Assembly: GCA_949128115.1 (NCBI GenBank)
Contig: OX421966.1
Coordinates: 65,097,416 to 65,161,415 of the forward strand
Reading direction: 5' to 3'
Length of the DNA stretch: 64,000 nucleotides
From: Anaspis maculata
Lineage: Eukaryota > Arthropoda > Insecta > Coleoptera > Scraptiidae
The notes below the pieces were generated by a model. The model did no database searches. It worked only from the letters and a program-made list of their open reading frames with translations, and was not told the DNA's origin. The translations under genes were made by a program, and so were the position numbers. Shown here piece after piece: positions 46,695-57,095 of the stretch (the first letter of the stretch is position 1; each line of letters begins with the position of its first letter).

Positions 46695-47616
46695 CAGGGT
46701 GTCCGTTTTTCGAGGCTAAGCATGGGTATCTCGCTTATCTTGAGAGATACAAAAACGGTTAAATTAGGAAAAAGTTGCGTATTTTCATAACGATCAATAA
46801 TCGAAAAAGAAATTTGACGTATCGATTTTCGTTTTTGAGATATCGTGAAAAAACAGGAATTTGAATTTTTGTTTTCATTTTTTATTCAAAAAACGGTTGA
46901 AGGTGGCCTTTTCTAATCTAGACATTGTCAGTGTCTGGATCAAGGGGGATCCAAAGCTGCCAAAATCTTTATTCTAGCTTTCAAAGCATCCGAGATACAA
47001 CATTCAACTTTTTTCTTTAATGGGCGCCATATTGGATTTTGATATTTTTGAATACGGTATTCTTTTCGGGTTAGAACGATGTGTCACATGTCATTGTTGA
47101 ATAAATGTTTGACATTTACGTTTTTTTTTATTGTCGGTGCTGATTATGTTTCCAAAGCACTCTTTGAAAAATGAAAAATAAATTTTTTGCTCTAAAGCAT
47201 GGATTCAACAGTGGCATGTGACACATCGTTGTAACCAGAAAATGAAATTGTATTAAAAAATGTCAAAATCCAATATGGCACCCATAAGAGAAAAAAAAGT
47301 TGAATGTCATATCTCGGTTGTTTTGGAAGCTAGAATGAGGATTTTTGCAACATTGAATTCCCCTTAAAAAAGTGCCTCCACAATGTCTCAATTAAAAAAA
47401 GCTACCTTCAACCGTTTTTCAAATAAAAAATAAAAAAACAAAAATTACAAATTTCTGTTTTTTCTCGATATCTCGAAAACTAAAACTGACAAGTCAAATA
47501 TCTTTTTGGATCATTGATCGTCCTGAAAATTCGCAACTTTTTTTTAATTCAACCTACTCTGTATCTCTGAAGATAAGCGAGATACCCATGCTTAGCCTCA
47601 AAAAACGGACACCCTG
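46695..47616. mobile_element. CAGGGTGTCCGTTTTTCG foldback, 0.92 kb
   Basis: Ends CAGGGTGTCCGTTTTTCGAG and CAGGGTGTCCGTTTTTTGAG (inverted), TA flanks (46693-46694, 47617-47618). The arms pair over about 430 bp. GGCGCCATATTGGATTTTG occurs in the left arm. Confidence 0.94.
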
Positions 47617-48085
47617 TATAGCTGGAAATTCAGTCAAAATTTTGGTAATTTTATCTACATGTGCTAAAAAATCACGATTTTTTCATTTTAAGAAAAAAAT
47701 AATTGGAAATTTTCGTATAATTTTTTTTTACTTTGATGGTCAAAATTGGTTGATTGCATGGTTTCACATGTGAATGTTGAAATTTCCACTATTTTTGCAG
47801 CTTATATCACTTATTTACCCGCATATATTGCTTCATTTGAACATTTTTATCGCATATTTTGATACTTTTCAAGCTCATATAAACTACATATTTTGAGCTT
47901 TTTTACCGCATATAAATCCGCTCCTTAGTTATCACTTCAACTCTCTGCGAGCTCGGCTAACTACTCACATGTTTACTGCTGTTTTTCCATGTCTAATCAT
48001 GTGGATACTTATAAAATTGAAAATATTATAACAGTGAATTGAATAAATTATCGTTACGTTAACTTCACTCGGAAAGTCTTGAGTA

Positions 48086-48247
48086 TAGACAATACAAATA
48101 GAGAAGACCACATTTTATCACCACCGTCGTCACGGATATTGGGGCATCAACAATCAGCCAACCTTTTTTTGAATGATAGACTCGCCTGGTTCCTACGCAA
48201 CCGTAAAAATCCGTGACCACTATGGTCTTCTCTATTTGTATTGTCTA
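48086..48247. mobile_element. MITE, TAGACAATACAAATAGAG ends
   Basis: Perfect inverted repeats of about 25 bp starting TAGACAATACAAATAGAG, TA flanks (48084-48085, 48248-48249). Copy B of the duplication reads through the equivalent site (54650-54660, CCAGTATCC), so the insertion postdates the duplication. Confidence 0.9.
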
Positions 48248-48317
48248 TACCTATCCCTGACGAAAATAAGTCTTTTGTTTCTACGCAATCTTGCTAGGAT
48301 AGTTCCGCTTGTAATCA

Positions 48318-49420
48318 TTACAAAGACCGGATTTTAGGCCGTTCAAAAGTGGAAATTAGGACACTTGTTTAGGCAACTGAAAGCTCTATCTTAGGACGCT
48401 TTAGGCCGTAACGAGCTAAAATAAGCCAAATAGGCCAAAAATATTTTTCTCATGTATTGAGGCAGATGGATTATTTTTTAGTATTTTGTTCCTGGAATAC
48501 GGGGTGTTTAAAAGAATCTGTGATCGCGGCAGGCATGGGTTAGGCCAAAAAACGCAGTACCAGGCGCAATTGTAGTGATCTGAAGCGGATTCGGCGGATT
48601 CCAAAGGCGATGCGATCACAGACATTTATAAACATCCGGTAGTTATTTTCGGACTATTTTGCGAACTGTACCTGAAAGACTCTGTCAAGGCGTTGCACTT
48701 TTGATTTCGCAGTCACGTTGTAGGATTCATCCGCTTAAGATATATTTTGCGTGCTTACTTGTTACATAGAATACCATTTAGTGTCGAAATAAATAAAAAT
48801 GACACATTTAAACAAAGCAGATCCAACGGATCCAAATTTTACTGATTTCAGGCAAATTAGACAAGAATAAAGGTGTTTCAAAAGCTATCATCTTCAACAC
48901 TAGAACGTATTTCAAACTTCCATGCAAATTGTCGAAACAAAAAATCTGAAGCTATTTTGCCTAGAATTTGGTCCCTGCGTGAACACCAGATTTCAGGCCG
49001 TTGAAAAGTGGATTTTGGAGAATAAAAGCTTCACTTTACGTAACAGCCTGGAATAGGCCGTGACAACCTAAAATAGGCAATATATGAACCGATTTCGTTT
49101 TCAAATAAATTGGGAGTTGGGACAGAAATTAATTTGTTCAAATCAATTCACTCACACAGTTTGAAGGGAACAAGCCAAACAATGGATATTTTTCTCAACA
49201 TTGTGAATTATTCCCACCAAAAAATCAGAAAAGCCTATTTTAGGCCGTTGAAAAGGTCTTTTAGGATAGTGAATCCGATTTTTGCCAGTTTTAGGCATTT
49301 AGGCAAAAACAGAGGGGTGTCAAAAGCAATGTTTTTTCAACACTAACATTTATTTTAAAGTCTCATGCAAATGCCTGAAACAGAAACAAAAAGGCATTTT
49401 GCCTAGAATCCGGTCTTTGG
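48318..49420. mobile_element. 1.1-kb insertion with TAATCA flanks
   Basis: Absent from copy B near 54720. Flanked by TAATCA (48312-48317 and 49421-49426). The ends share AAAGACCGGATT(T/C)TAGGC in inverted orientation. The interior repeats TTTTAGGCCGTTGAAAAG-like blocks (48350, 48992, 49240). A smaller MITE (48500-48639) is nested within. Confidence 0.7.
48500..48639. mobile_element. MITE, relative of 5290-5420
   Basis: 140 bp; ends CGGGGTGTTTAAAAG and CCGGATGTTTATAAATG (inverted), TA flanks. Internal GATCGCGGCAGGC and GCCTTTGGAATC blocks match the element at 5290-5420, establishing the family. Confidence 0.85.
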
Positions 49421-49610
49421 TAATCAAAGGCCTTCAATTATTGCTTGCTTACGTCTGACTCACACGGGATACAACTCTCCACTCTCAGAACCGAGTTCCG
49501 GCAAGTAAATCGTACTCAAGGGCAATAACGGAGATCGGTAGTGGAAAACGGTAATGCAACGACAGACAAGCATAACACTGCAAGAAACTTCTTCATCTCC
49601 AATTTGTTCA

Positions 49611-51204
49611 ACTGAGAGTCCGATCCCGAGTCCGACTCACGACCTGAGGTCACCTCGATATTTCAGCCGTGTTCTTGTAGCCGTCCCCTTTTACATAAGT
49701 CGATCGTGAATTGGTGGATGATAGCTAGTTGGGTTTCAGCAGTTTGAAGTTTCGATAAACCCCTTGTATTTTCTGTGGATTCCGGAAATCCAGTGGCAGT
49801 ATATGCTCATCCCTTTGACGTATTGTTGCAAACTCTAATTTGTACGGCTCTCTTGTGTGGTTTGGTACCACGGCCCCATTCTGTTTTCAGCCGTTTGAAG
49901 CTCTAATGGGTGCCTTACTCGTGTCGTTTTTCAGCTTTCAGATATGTTGTGTGCCTCTTGGATTCGCTTTTGCCGTTTAAGGCCGAATTGAGAGCTCTTA
50001 TTGTGCCTTCTCAAATTGATAGAAGCCCTATTGGTCCCCTGGTATCTTCTTGTGTCTGTTGGAGCCACGCTGAGCTCATCTCTCGTGTTTCAAGTTTTTA
50101 GAACTCTTGTACCATCAAGTAGTGTGGTTCGGTACCTACTCTTCTGATGGACTCGAAGGCTCATTTCACAATTCAAATGTCTGGTAAATGTGGTAAATGT
50201 GGTAAATGTCTAGTAATTGTGATGATGAAAAAAAAATGCTACTCTACAGCGCCAAACACAAAATTTGCATTCATATAAAAACCAATACAGGATGATTCTC
50301 TTCCAAAAGTTTCCACCTTCGATATTTTCCCGCACAAATTTTTCCTGCAAAAAAGCCAAAGCTCGTCAGTTTTGTTTTTAAGGGGGACATAATTATTCTA
50401 ACCAGCATATTTTCAATCTTGCTGTTTCACCTCCCTACAGGCAGGGTGGCTGCCCTTTTCAAAATCTTAAATGGGACTTGGGGTCTGTAACCTGAAACAT
50501 TTGAGGGGTGATCACTAATAACATAGGTAAACAGATTGTCAATAACCAATTAGCGTGTTTTTCAGTAATCCATTTGAAACAAGGTATAGTAGTATAGCAC
50601 CTTGAGTTGCACATTTCTGGGCGAGGATTCCTATTAAACACACCACAAGGTGGGAAGATAGGCTGGCTTGTCTTGCGGCAAGGCAACGAGGTTGGCAAGC
50701 TTGCAGGCGCTGGCAAATTATTATCATTTTTCAGAAACTATTGCGACCTCTTTCTTTCGTTCAACAGCTTGGGAAATCGAGTTTCATTGGAAGCAATAAC
50801 TGATGAGGAAGGCTTGGTGTAAATCGAACAGAATTGGTGGAATTATTCAACACAGAAGAAGTGGCAAATTACGTTGGTTCTTTCAAAACTCATCCTGACC
50901 GGTTCAAATTTTTATACGGTCACAAAAAGCGGGGACTTGTTGAAGAAGGACCTCCGCGAGGAACTCGGAGCTCGACTCGGATCGAAAAGAAATTATAATG
51001 AAAATGTTGCTGTTCCGTGCAACAAAGTGAGAAAAATAATATTTTTTTATAACTAAGTAGGTATAATAGGTGGGTAGTAGGTAGGAGGGATGTGCGGGAC
51101 GAATTGTCCGGTCACGGACCCGGAATACTCCGAAAATGAAAGTCAAATCTTTTTTATGGGTTCTGTCAGAGATTCCATGAGTAGGTATAGGCAATACTGC
51201 CCTG
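49611..51204. other. No confident gene between the duplicated loci
   Basis: Spacer between copies A and B. Several open frames (49910-50101 plus, 50459-50716 minus, 50607-50822 plus, 50904-51233 minus) have no motif. A solitary GCGGGACGAATTGTCCGGTC at 51094-51113 is identical to the outer end of the array at 60636-60795. Confidence 0.4.
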
Positions 51205-51316
51205 GAGTGGTGATTCTGCGAGACCTTGTACAATTGTACATATAGGTACCTACTTATTTGGGTATAGGTACCTATAATAAGATTTGCAAAATTGATTTCA
51301 CCAAACTGGGTTCTTA

Positions 51317-52687
51317 GTCCAGGAATTTTAGCTGTTTAAATTGCAAATAGCGAACAAAAATTAAAACTAGCCGGATTTTTGTACATAAGCTCAGTTAAGC
51401 ATGTAGTTCAACATACTAAAAGTCCTCAAGAATCCGGTGTGAGCTTCGGCCGTTGTGGCCTCGAGAAGAACTTGAGGGTCAGTTTTTCGCGTATATCTCG
51501 TGAACAATAGCACTTGGGAAAAAAGTTCCTGGAAAGAAATTGCTGGAAATTTTATTGTCTACAAGAAAAGTTCTCACACTGAAGACTGGTATGGACTTCG
51601 AGTTTTATGATGGCGGAGTGCCACTTCGTAGAGGTGTTGTTTGATCCACTCTCTTTTGGTTGAAACTTGAAGCCATCAAGACGAACTATGCCGGCGGCAT
51701 ATACAGGGTGGAATAAAAATAAAAAGTTGAACATCTGTACCTCGAGAACCAAAATAGGTAGACATGTAAATCGCCATAAATTATTTTGATTTCATGGTCA
51801 TGAAGTCGTCGTACACTTGAATTAAATATCTTGAGCCGTTCTTGAAATATCTTCAAAAGACTGAAGTTGTTACCAAAAAAAAATATTTTCGTCTACTTAT
51901 CAGAAAAAAAGTTGACTCTGTTTTTTCTAAAATTAATTAGTCTAGAGAGGGCTTTTCACTGTAATTTCATTTTAAATGTAATTTATCATTGTTTCTATTC
52001 AAAACACCAAGTTTCGATTCAATATCTGAAGAATTACTAATATACGAGAAACTATTTTTTTTTTCGTAACGACTTCAGTCTTCTGAAGATATTTCAAAAA
52101 CGGCTCAACATATTTGATTTTAGTTTACAACGACTTCATGGTCATAAAACTAGAAATATTTTTGGCGATTTACCTATTTAGTCTTCACCTATTTTGGTTC
52201 TTGAAGTACATTTGTTAAACTTTTTCTTTTCATGCCACCCTTTATATGCCGCCGGCATAGTTGGTATTGATGACATCAAGTTTGAATCAAAAGAGAATGG
52301 ATCGAACAACACCTCTACCAAGTGGCACCCTGCCATCATAAAACTCAAGGTCCGTACAGTCTTCGGCATCGAGAATCTGGGCTATTTAGCTTTTCTTGTG
52401 CTTTGACGAAAAAGGAGTGGACTGATGATGAAATATGTAAGGACCTTTCTTGTAGTCAACACAATTTTCAACAATTTTGCTCCAAGTGCCTTTCCTCCAA
52501 GTGCCATCGTTTACGAGATAAACACGAAAAACTGATCTTCGAGTTTTTCTCGAGGCCACAACGGCCGAAGCTCACGCCGGATTCTTGAGGACTTTTACTA
52601 TGTTGAACTACATGCTTAACTGAGCTTATATACAAAATTCCGGCTAGTTTTCATTCTTGTTCGTTATTTTTTCTATAATTCCTGGAC
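51317..52687. mobile_element. GTCCAGGAATT foldback upstream of gene B
   Basis: Ends GTCCAGGAATT and its complement with TA flanks (51315-51316, 52688-52689). The arms 51317-51703 and 52243-52687 are complementary; their meeting point is a perfect palindrome GCCGGCGGCATA-TA-TATGCCGCCGGC, into whose central TA another element is inserted. Locus A has no element at this position (near 42860). The right end is 200 bp before the ATG of gene B. Confidence 0.92.
51704..52242. mobile_element. CAGGGTGG foldback nested at a dyad centre
   Basis: Begins CAGGGTGGAATAAAAATAAA and ends with the complement of AAGGGTGGCATGAAAAGAAA; TA flanks at 51702-51703 and 52243-52244. The arms pair across AACCAAAATAGGT and related blocks. 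It occupies exactly the axis of the host foldback. Confidence 0.88.
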
Positions 52688-52832
52688 TATCTACAATGGC
52701 TAGTAATTTCTAAGCAATTGAAAATTGTTTAGCTAAACACATAATGTTGAGTTTCACTTGTACTCAATTTATCGAGCGCGTCTTTTACGGACTTTACGTA
52801 TTTTCTGAAGGTTTTCAAAATGGCGATTTCAC

Positions 52833-52865
52833 TATAAAACAGGACAAAATTTCAGTTGGAGCTCA
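52833..52865 (+). promoter_or_regulatory. Inferred core promoter of peptide gene B
   Basis: TATAAAA at 52833-52839 with a possible start A in GCTCATAT at 52865 (32 bp). The flanking GGCGATTTCACT and CGAGCGCGTC words are shared with gene A. Confidence 0.6.
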
Positions 52866-52886
52866 TATCGAAATCCAACGACAAAC

Positions 52887-53987
52887 ATGAATTTCAAGTA
52901 CTTTGCGATCGCGCTTCTGCTGATTTTCCAATCAGTGCTCTTTGCATCTGCAGGTAAGATTGATTTATTTTACTATTATCAATAATATTTTGTGAAATTT
53001 CGCTACACAGGGTGATTCATAATTTGACTGAAATAAATTTGACCTATATCATGGGAGAAGGCAGAAATACGAAACTGATGTTCCAAATCTCCTTCAAAGA
53101 TTTCCACATTTTTGTTCTGTCTCCTTCAATTTTTTTTCCAAGCTTCAGAGTGATCATTAGTTTTTTTTTCGACCTATACTCTCCCAACAACGTGAAAATG
53201 CAGAAAACAGAGAATGAAATGAAAGGCACACATCACAATCCCCTCCAAGTTTGAAGGGCTATTACTTGTTATTTTACTTGTTATTATTTTATAGTTCATA
53301 TATCGTTTGATCAATTGATTCTTGCAAATTGAAACGATTTGCAATTCCGTTTTTGTTGTGTGCTTCTTCTATGGTTTTTTTTTGTTCCTATACTTTTTTA
53401 TAACGTCTAATCCCATAATAAATCACCATTTTCGATAAATGTCATGGATAATTATTGTCAATCTATCTTATTTCGTATTCAACTTTTGACAACTCCGTGG
53501 GTAAAGGCTTTGATTCAATTTTATTTTTCGGGCAAAGTGGGGCAAATGACATAGTTTCGAAAAGTATTTTCTATATACGAAATGTATATACTTGAAAGGA
53601 GATTATTTCAAACAATAAAAGTAAATTTGACCAAAAAAATACCTACTCGATTCTTAGTATGTAAGGCTAACACCTCACTCAACACATTTCAGCAAGCAAG
53701 ATGCCAAGATGCCTGATGATGCTAAAGACAACATGTTTTAGTGTAGTTCCATAATGTTCAATGAAGTACATAATCGAAATAAATTATTTTCTTTTTCCAA
53801 ATAACCTTCAGCTGACCAAACCGATCAAGCTCAAGCAGATGTTCCGCAACTTCCGACAGGGCCTAGCAAGAGTGGTCAAGCAGATGTTCCGCAAGTGCCT
53901 AGCAATAGTGGACAAGCAGATGTTCCGCAAGTGCCTAGCAATAGTGGACAAGCAGATGTTCCGCAAGTGCCTAGCAATAGTGGATAA
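52887..53987 (+). CDS. Small secreted repeat peptide B (exon 1 + repeat exon)
   Basis: 80-aa precursor from 52887-52953 joined to 53812-53987 (donor CAG|GTAAGA, acceptor ACCTTCAG). The signal peptide MNFKYFAIALLLIF...FASA differs from A at two residues. The mature part starts ADQTDQAQADVPQ and consists of one longer unit plus three identical GQADVPQVPSNS repeats, then Gly and stop. It is acidic, Gln/Pro/Ser-rich, cysteine-free and probably disordered. The frame is chosen because exon 3 aligns with SDQADD...AQAQADG of A and because exon 1 leaves one base and exon 3 supplies two. The region matching A's middle exon (53701-53742) carries a stop and a damaged donor and is taken as skipped. A donor after the stop (CCT|GTAAGT, 53998) and an acceptor at 54509 suggest a 3' UTR exon ending after AATAAA 54599-54604. 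Function unknown. Confidence 0.75.
53701..53742 (+). pseudogene. Dead middle exon of gene B
   Basis: Counterpart of A's 66-nt exon 2: DAKMPDDAKDNMF aligns with ...DPTEDDAKNSMLL. TAG at 53739-53741 stops the frame, the donor GTGTAAGTT has lost an A (GTGTAGTTC), and the acceptor that keeps frame (CAAGCAAG) is poor. Skipping is frame-neutral because the ancestral exon length is a multiple of three. Confidence 0.65.
53877..53984 (+). repeat. Three identical 36-bp coding repeats
   Basis: Units 53877-53912, 53913-53948 and 53949-53984 are identical base for base and encode QADVPQVPSNSG. A diverged 45-bp unit precedes them. Zero divergence implies recent expansion or homogenisation. Confidence 0.93.
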
Positions 53988-54321
53988 CAACTGACCTGTA
54001 AGTTACATCCCGACGTTACATCCAGTGATATTCATTCACGCTGTTCACGCATTCAAGTGAAATGGGAGGGACGTGTAGTTTGGATACCTATCGTAGTTTT
54101 CTTTGAAAAAAAAAGTGTAAAATTTCTTGTGTTATTCAGGATGGAAAGAATTCGGTTTGTGTTCTAGATCAGGTAAATGTCTCCGCGGTGCTACTTTTCA
54201 ACCATTACGCAACCATTGGTTGATTTTTATGTTTGTAAAAATCACTGAGTGTAGATTTTTTCTTAAAATCAATAAGATCGCGAAAGAAACATACATTAAT
54301 AGTGCTATCCTGTAAAAAATA

Positions 54322-54411
54322 ACATTCCTTACGCTCTGTTATGTAAAAACTCGTGTCAGCCATTGGCTGTTGCCTAGGTGATAACAACGTAACAGAGCCT
54401 TTATGGAATGT
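54322..54411. mobile_element. 90-bp MITE in the 3' intron of gene B
   Basis: Inverted ends ACATTCCTTACGCTCTGTTA and ACATTCCATAAAGGCTCTGT, with a GCCATTGGC-like centre. It lies inside the inferred 3' UTR intron. Confidence 0.75.
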
Positions 54412-54598
54412 AATTTTGCAGAGAATTGCATCATAAACCTACAAATTAGCATACATAACAATATGTTTCATATATTTGGATTTGAAATGAATTTTACTTT
54501 TCCTTGCAGGATTTCACTGATGCGAACTCGGTCAACTACTAGAATGTTTAGTGCTGTTTTTGCATGTCTGAATCATGAACATACTTACAGAAATTTCA

Positions 54599-54604
54599 AA
54601 TAAA
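54599..54604 (+). terminator. Inferred poly(A) signal of gene B (AATAAA)
   Basis: AATAAA 90 bp after a TTGCAG acceptor (54503-54509). The homologous exon-like block in copy A (47940-48050) also carries AATAAA (48042-48047), supporting a conserved 3' exon. Confidence 0.5.
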
Positions 54605-54915
54605 CATTCAACTGAATATATTATGGCTATGTCTACTTCACTCGGAATGTATCCAGTATCCTTGAAAAAAATTGAGTCCTTTAGTTTCTGCGCAGTCCTG
54701 GTAAGACAGTCCCGGTTGTGACCAAATGCTTCGAGTTATGCTTACGTCTGACCATATACCTTGTCTGACTCACGGGGATAGGGGATACAACTCTTTACTC
54801 TCAGAACGCAGAGTTTCGGCAAGTGAATCATACTCGAAGGCGATAACGGAGAAAGGTAGTGGAAAGTAATGCAACGACAGAAGAGCGTAGCGTCGCAACA
54901 AACTTTTCCAATTGG

Positions 54916-56317
54916 GTGTTTCACGGATTTTGTGCAAAATATAAATTTGAATAGTACAGCCTTTATGGAGCTCACATTTTTTTTTTGAATTTTTTGCGTT
55001 CGTTTAGGCAAAGAGTGCGTAACATATGGCGCCAAGTGACGCGGTGAAATTTGTTGCTATTCACACGTACAGAGTATGTGGTACAGACTCGGGAACGCGG
55101 TGAACTCCGAACATTCCAGCGTATCAGCCTGTCAACCTGACAAACAGCTGATCCCGAGAAAAAAGTGAAGTGCTAGTAACGCGAGGGAACACCAGTAGCA
55201 TTCAGCATCAACACCAGCCACGCTGAAGCTAGGGTTGACCCGTCGCGGATGGTGATAATGATAATAAAAATGGAATTTGCGAAGACTAGGGATTGCCTGT
55301 AGGTGTCCATTTTGTTGCTTTGAAGTGTTTTGTGTTGGAATCTGAGTGCAATTTCCTGATTACAATCACGTTAAAATCACTTGAAGCATTCGAATATTTC
55401 CAATACCTCCCTATCACGTACCACGTACCACTGAAGTCAGGAGGTTTAGTTAGAAAGTTGGAATGGATTGTTCGCATAAATCAAAAACAAATTCATTCCA
55501 CCCAGAAGTTTACCGCTAATGGCCGTTTTGCAGTGGCCTGGCCGACTCCCCGGGTCAAAAAGTCGAAGGGGGCTAGGGGACTCTTAGGGGACTTTTTGAC
55601 TCGAAGCGCTTTTGTTCTTAGCAGTGTTCGGATCTCCGGCTCAAGACCTCTTGCTTCCTCGATGACCGTCGGGTTTCCGTCCCGTCCGTCTCTTGATTTG
55701 TAGTCTGGATTTCGCATCATGATTTGTAAAGATTATTTTTTGTGAGATCACAGCGTGGATGGATTTTTAGGTTATGTTTGAAATGACAGCTAGTAGCATG
55801 ATTGTGCATTTTTGGATTGCTCACAGGCACGGCACGGCTCGTCTCGGCTGAATCACTTCACAGAGGTGGTTTTTGCATAATGGTTTGTTACGTCTCTTGT
55901 ACACGGTACCTACTTCTCCGTACAAAATTATACTTCGGCGTGCTTGACGCTAACCTTGTTCTTGTAATGAGGCCTCATCCTCATCGCTCATAACTTGAGG
56001 CGAATTTTGAATATCACGATGCTCTGTTTCCTCAATGTCCGTATTTGCAGCAGCGGCAGCGTTTCACTCGCGAAATTTTTGGCATTTCCACTTCAACTTA
56101 TTACTCACTTTCACTGTTTCACATAATCACATGTATCTTTCTCGAAAAATATGGAGGTGATAGTATCCAGGCGGCCTCGCTTAGAGCAAGTCCCCTAGGG
56201 TGCAAGAAGTCTCCTTGTACACTTGGGCGCGTCCCCCAGGGGGCAAGAAAGTTCTCTTGTGCTCTTGGGTATATTCCCTAAGGTGTAGTGGAATCCCCTT
56301 GTGGCCTAGGGGATATC
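54916..56317. other. No confident gene
   Basis: Mixed sequence. The frame 55293-55703 (136 codons, plus) overlaps a minus-strand frame (55493-55720) and has no recognisable domain. The stretch 56180-56310 has TTG/CAAGG-rich words (CCTTGTACACTTGGG) resembling, in reverse, the array at 57.5-60.6 kb. Confidence 0.4.
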
Positions 56318-56675
56318 CCCTTGGTCAAAGCTGGGCACCAAAGCGTGAATCCGTCAATCGTTGATAAACGAAGTTAACTTTTGCGTTAACGATTTAATTT
56401 TTAAGTTAACTTGAAAAATTATGAACGGACTAAGTAACTTCCGTTACATCCAACTTCCGTTAACTCAAGTCCGTTAACGGTAACTTGTATGACCATATTT
56501 GTTTTCAAAACCCGAAATTGAAAAAGTGTGCAAGAATGGAGTGAAGTTTCCAACTATACAACTTGTAAAAAGATTATTTATCGAGCAGCACAAGCATTTT
56601 CAGAATCGGGCAATTTTTTTTGAGCTATCCTCATTTAACCAAGGCAAAATTTTGGAGTGGTCCACTTCAATTTCG

Positions 56676-56860
56676 GAGCGGTTGTGGTCGAGTGGTACAG
56701 GTGATGGCAAGCCAAACCATTCGCTCTGCCCTGTGTGGGTTCGAATCCTACTTCATCCATGGATATTTTGTGCTGTTCCCGAGGTTGCATGGTAGAGCAG
56801 CTTATATGTATAGCTGAATGTCGCCTCGTCAAATTGAACAATTAATTAAATAAATAAATT
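56676..56860 (+). mobile_element. tRNA-derived SINE
   Basis: The head resembles a tRNA gene: A box TGGTCGAGTGG (56685-56695) and B box GGTTCGAATCC (56738-56748), 53 bp apart, as in Pol III internal promoters. The body continues about 70 bp with no tRNA fold and ends in an ATTAATTAAATAAATAAA tail. AAATTTTGG at 56647-56655 and 56856-56864 could be a target duplication but would leave 30 bp ahead of the A box. Serine/leucine-type tRNA ancestry is a guess. Confidence 0.82.
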
Positions 56861-56942
56861 TTGGCTCAGTTTAGTTGGGTAGATGCTGGTGTAGGGTGTA
56901 GGCGAGTGGTAAACCACCTTGGAAATCTGGTGTAAACTTCCA

Positions 56943-57095
56943 TGAAAATCATTGGAAATCATTTGGAAATCATTGGAAATCATTCAGGAAATCATTTGGA
57001 AATCATTTGGAAATTATTGGAAATCATTTGAAATCTTTGGAAATCATTGGAAATCTTTGGAAATCAATGGAAATCACTTGAAAAATCATTGGAAA
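56943..57095 (+). repeat. (GGAAATCATT)n microsatellite
   Basis: About 14 diverged units of GGAAATCATT in tandem, inside the hAT-type element. Confidence 0.9.

Larger units (their letters stand above)
42745..49610. repeat. Segmental duplication copy A
   Basis: Homologous to 51205-54915 in the same orientation. Shared blocks: upstream ATACCTATAATAAGAT (42813), the promoter and exon 1 (42935-43160), exons 2 and 3, a 3' exon-like block (47930-48085) and the GCTTACGTCTGACTCAC block (49450-49600). Copy A is longer because five mobile elements occupy its 3' half. Confidence 0.85.
51205..54915. repeat. Segmental duplication copy B
   Basis: Direct relative of 42745-49610. The upstream homology (51240-51315) is separated from the promoter block (from about 52690) by one 1.37-kb foldback; otherwise B is compact and serves as the empty-site reference for most insertions in A. 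Confidence 0.85.

Noticed and set aside
53761..53994. Open frame encoding KQMFRKCLAIVD repeats in the gene B repeat exon
   Set aside because: Wrong phase. The frame encoding QADVPQVPSNSG agrees with the splice phase, with the paralogue's AQAQADG segment and with a hydrophilic secreted peptide; the other frame exists only because 36 is divisible by three.
56676..56748. Functional tRNA gene
   Set aside because: A and B boxes are present but the acceptor and anticodon stems do not pair and a non-tRNA body and A/T tail follow; typical of a SINE.
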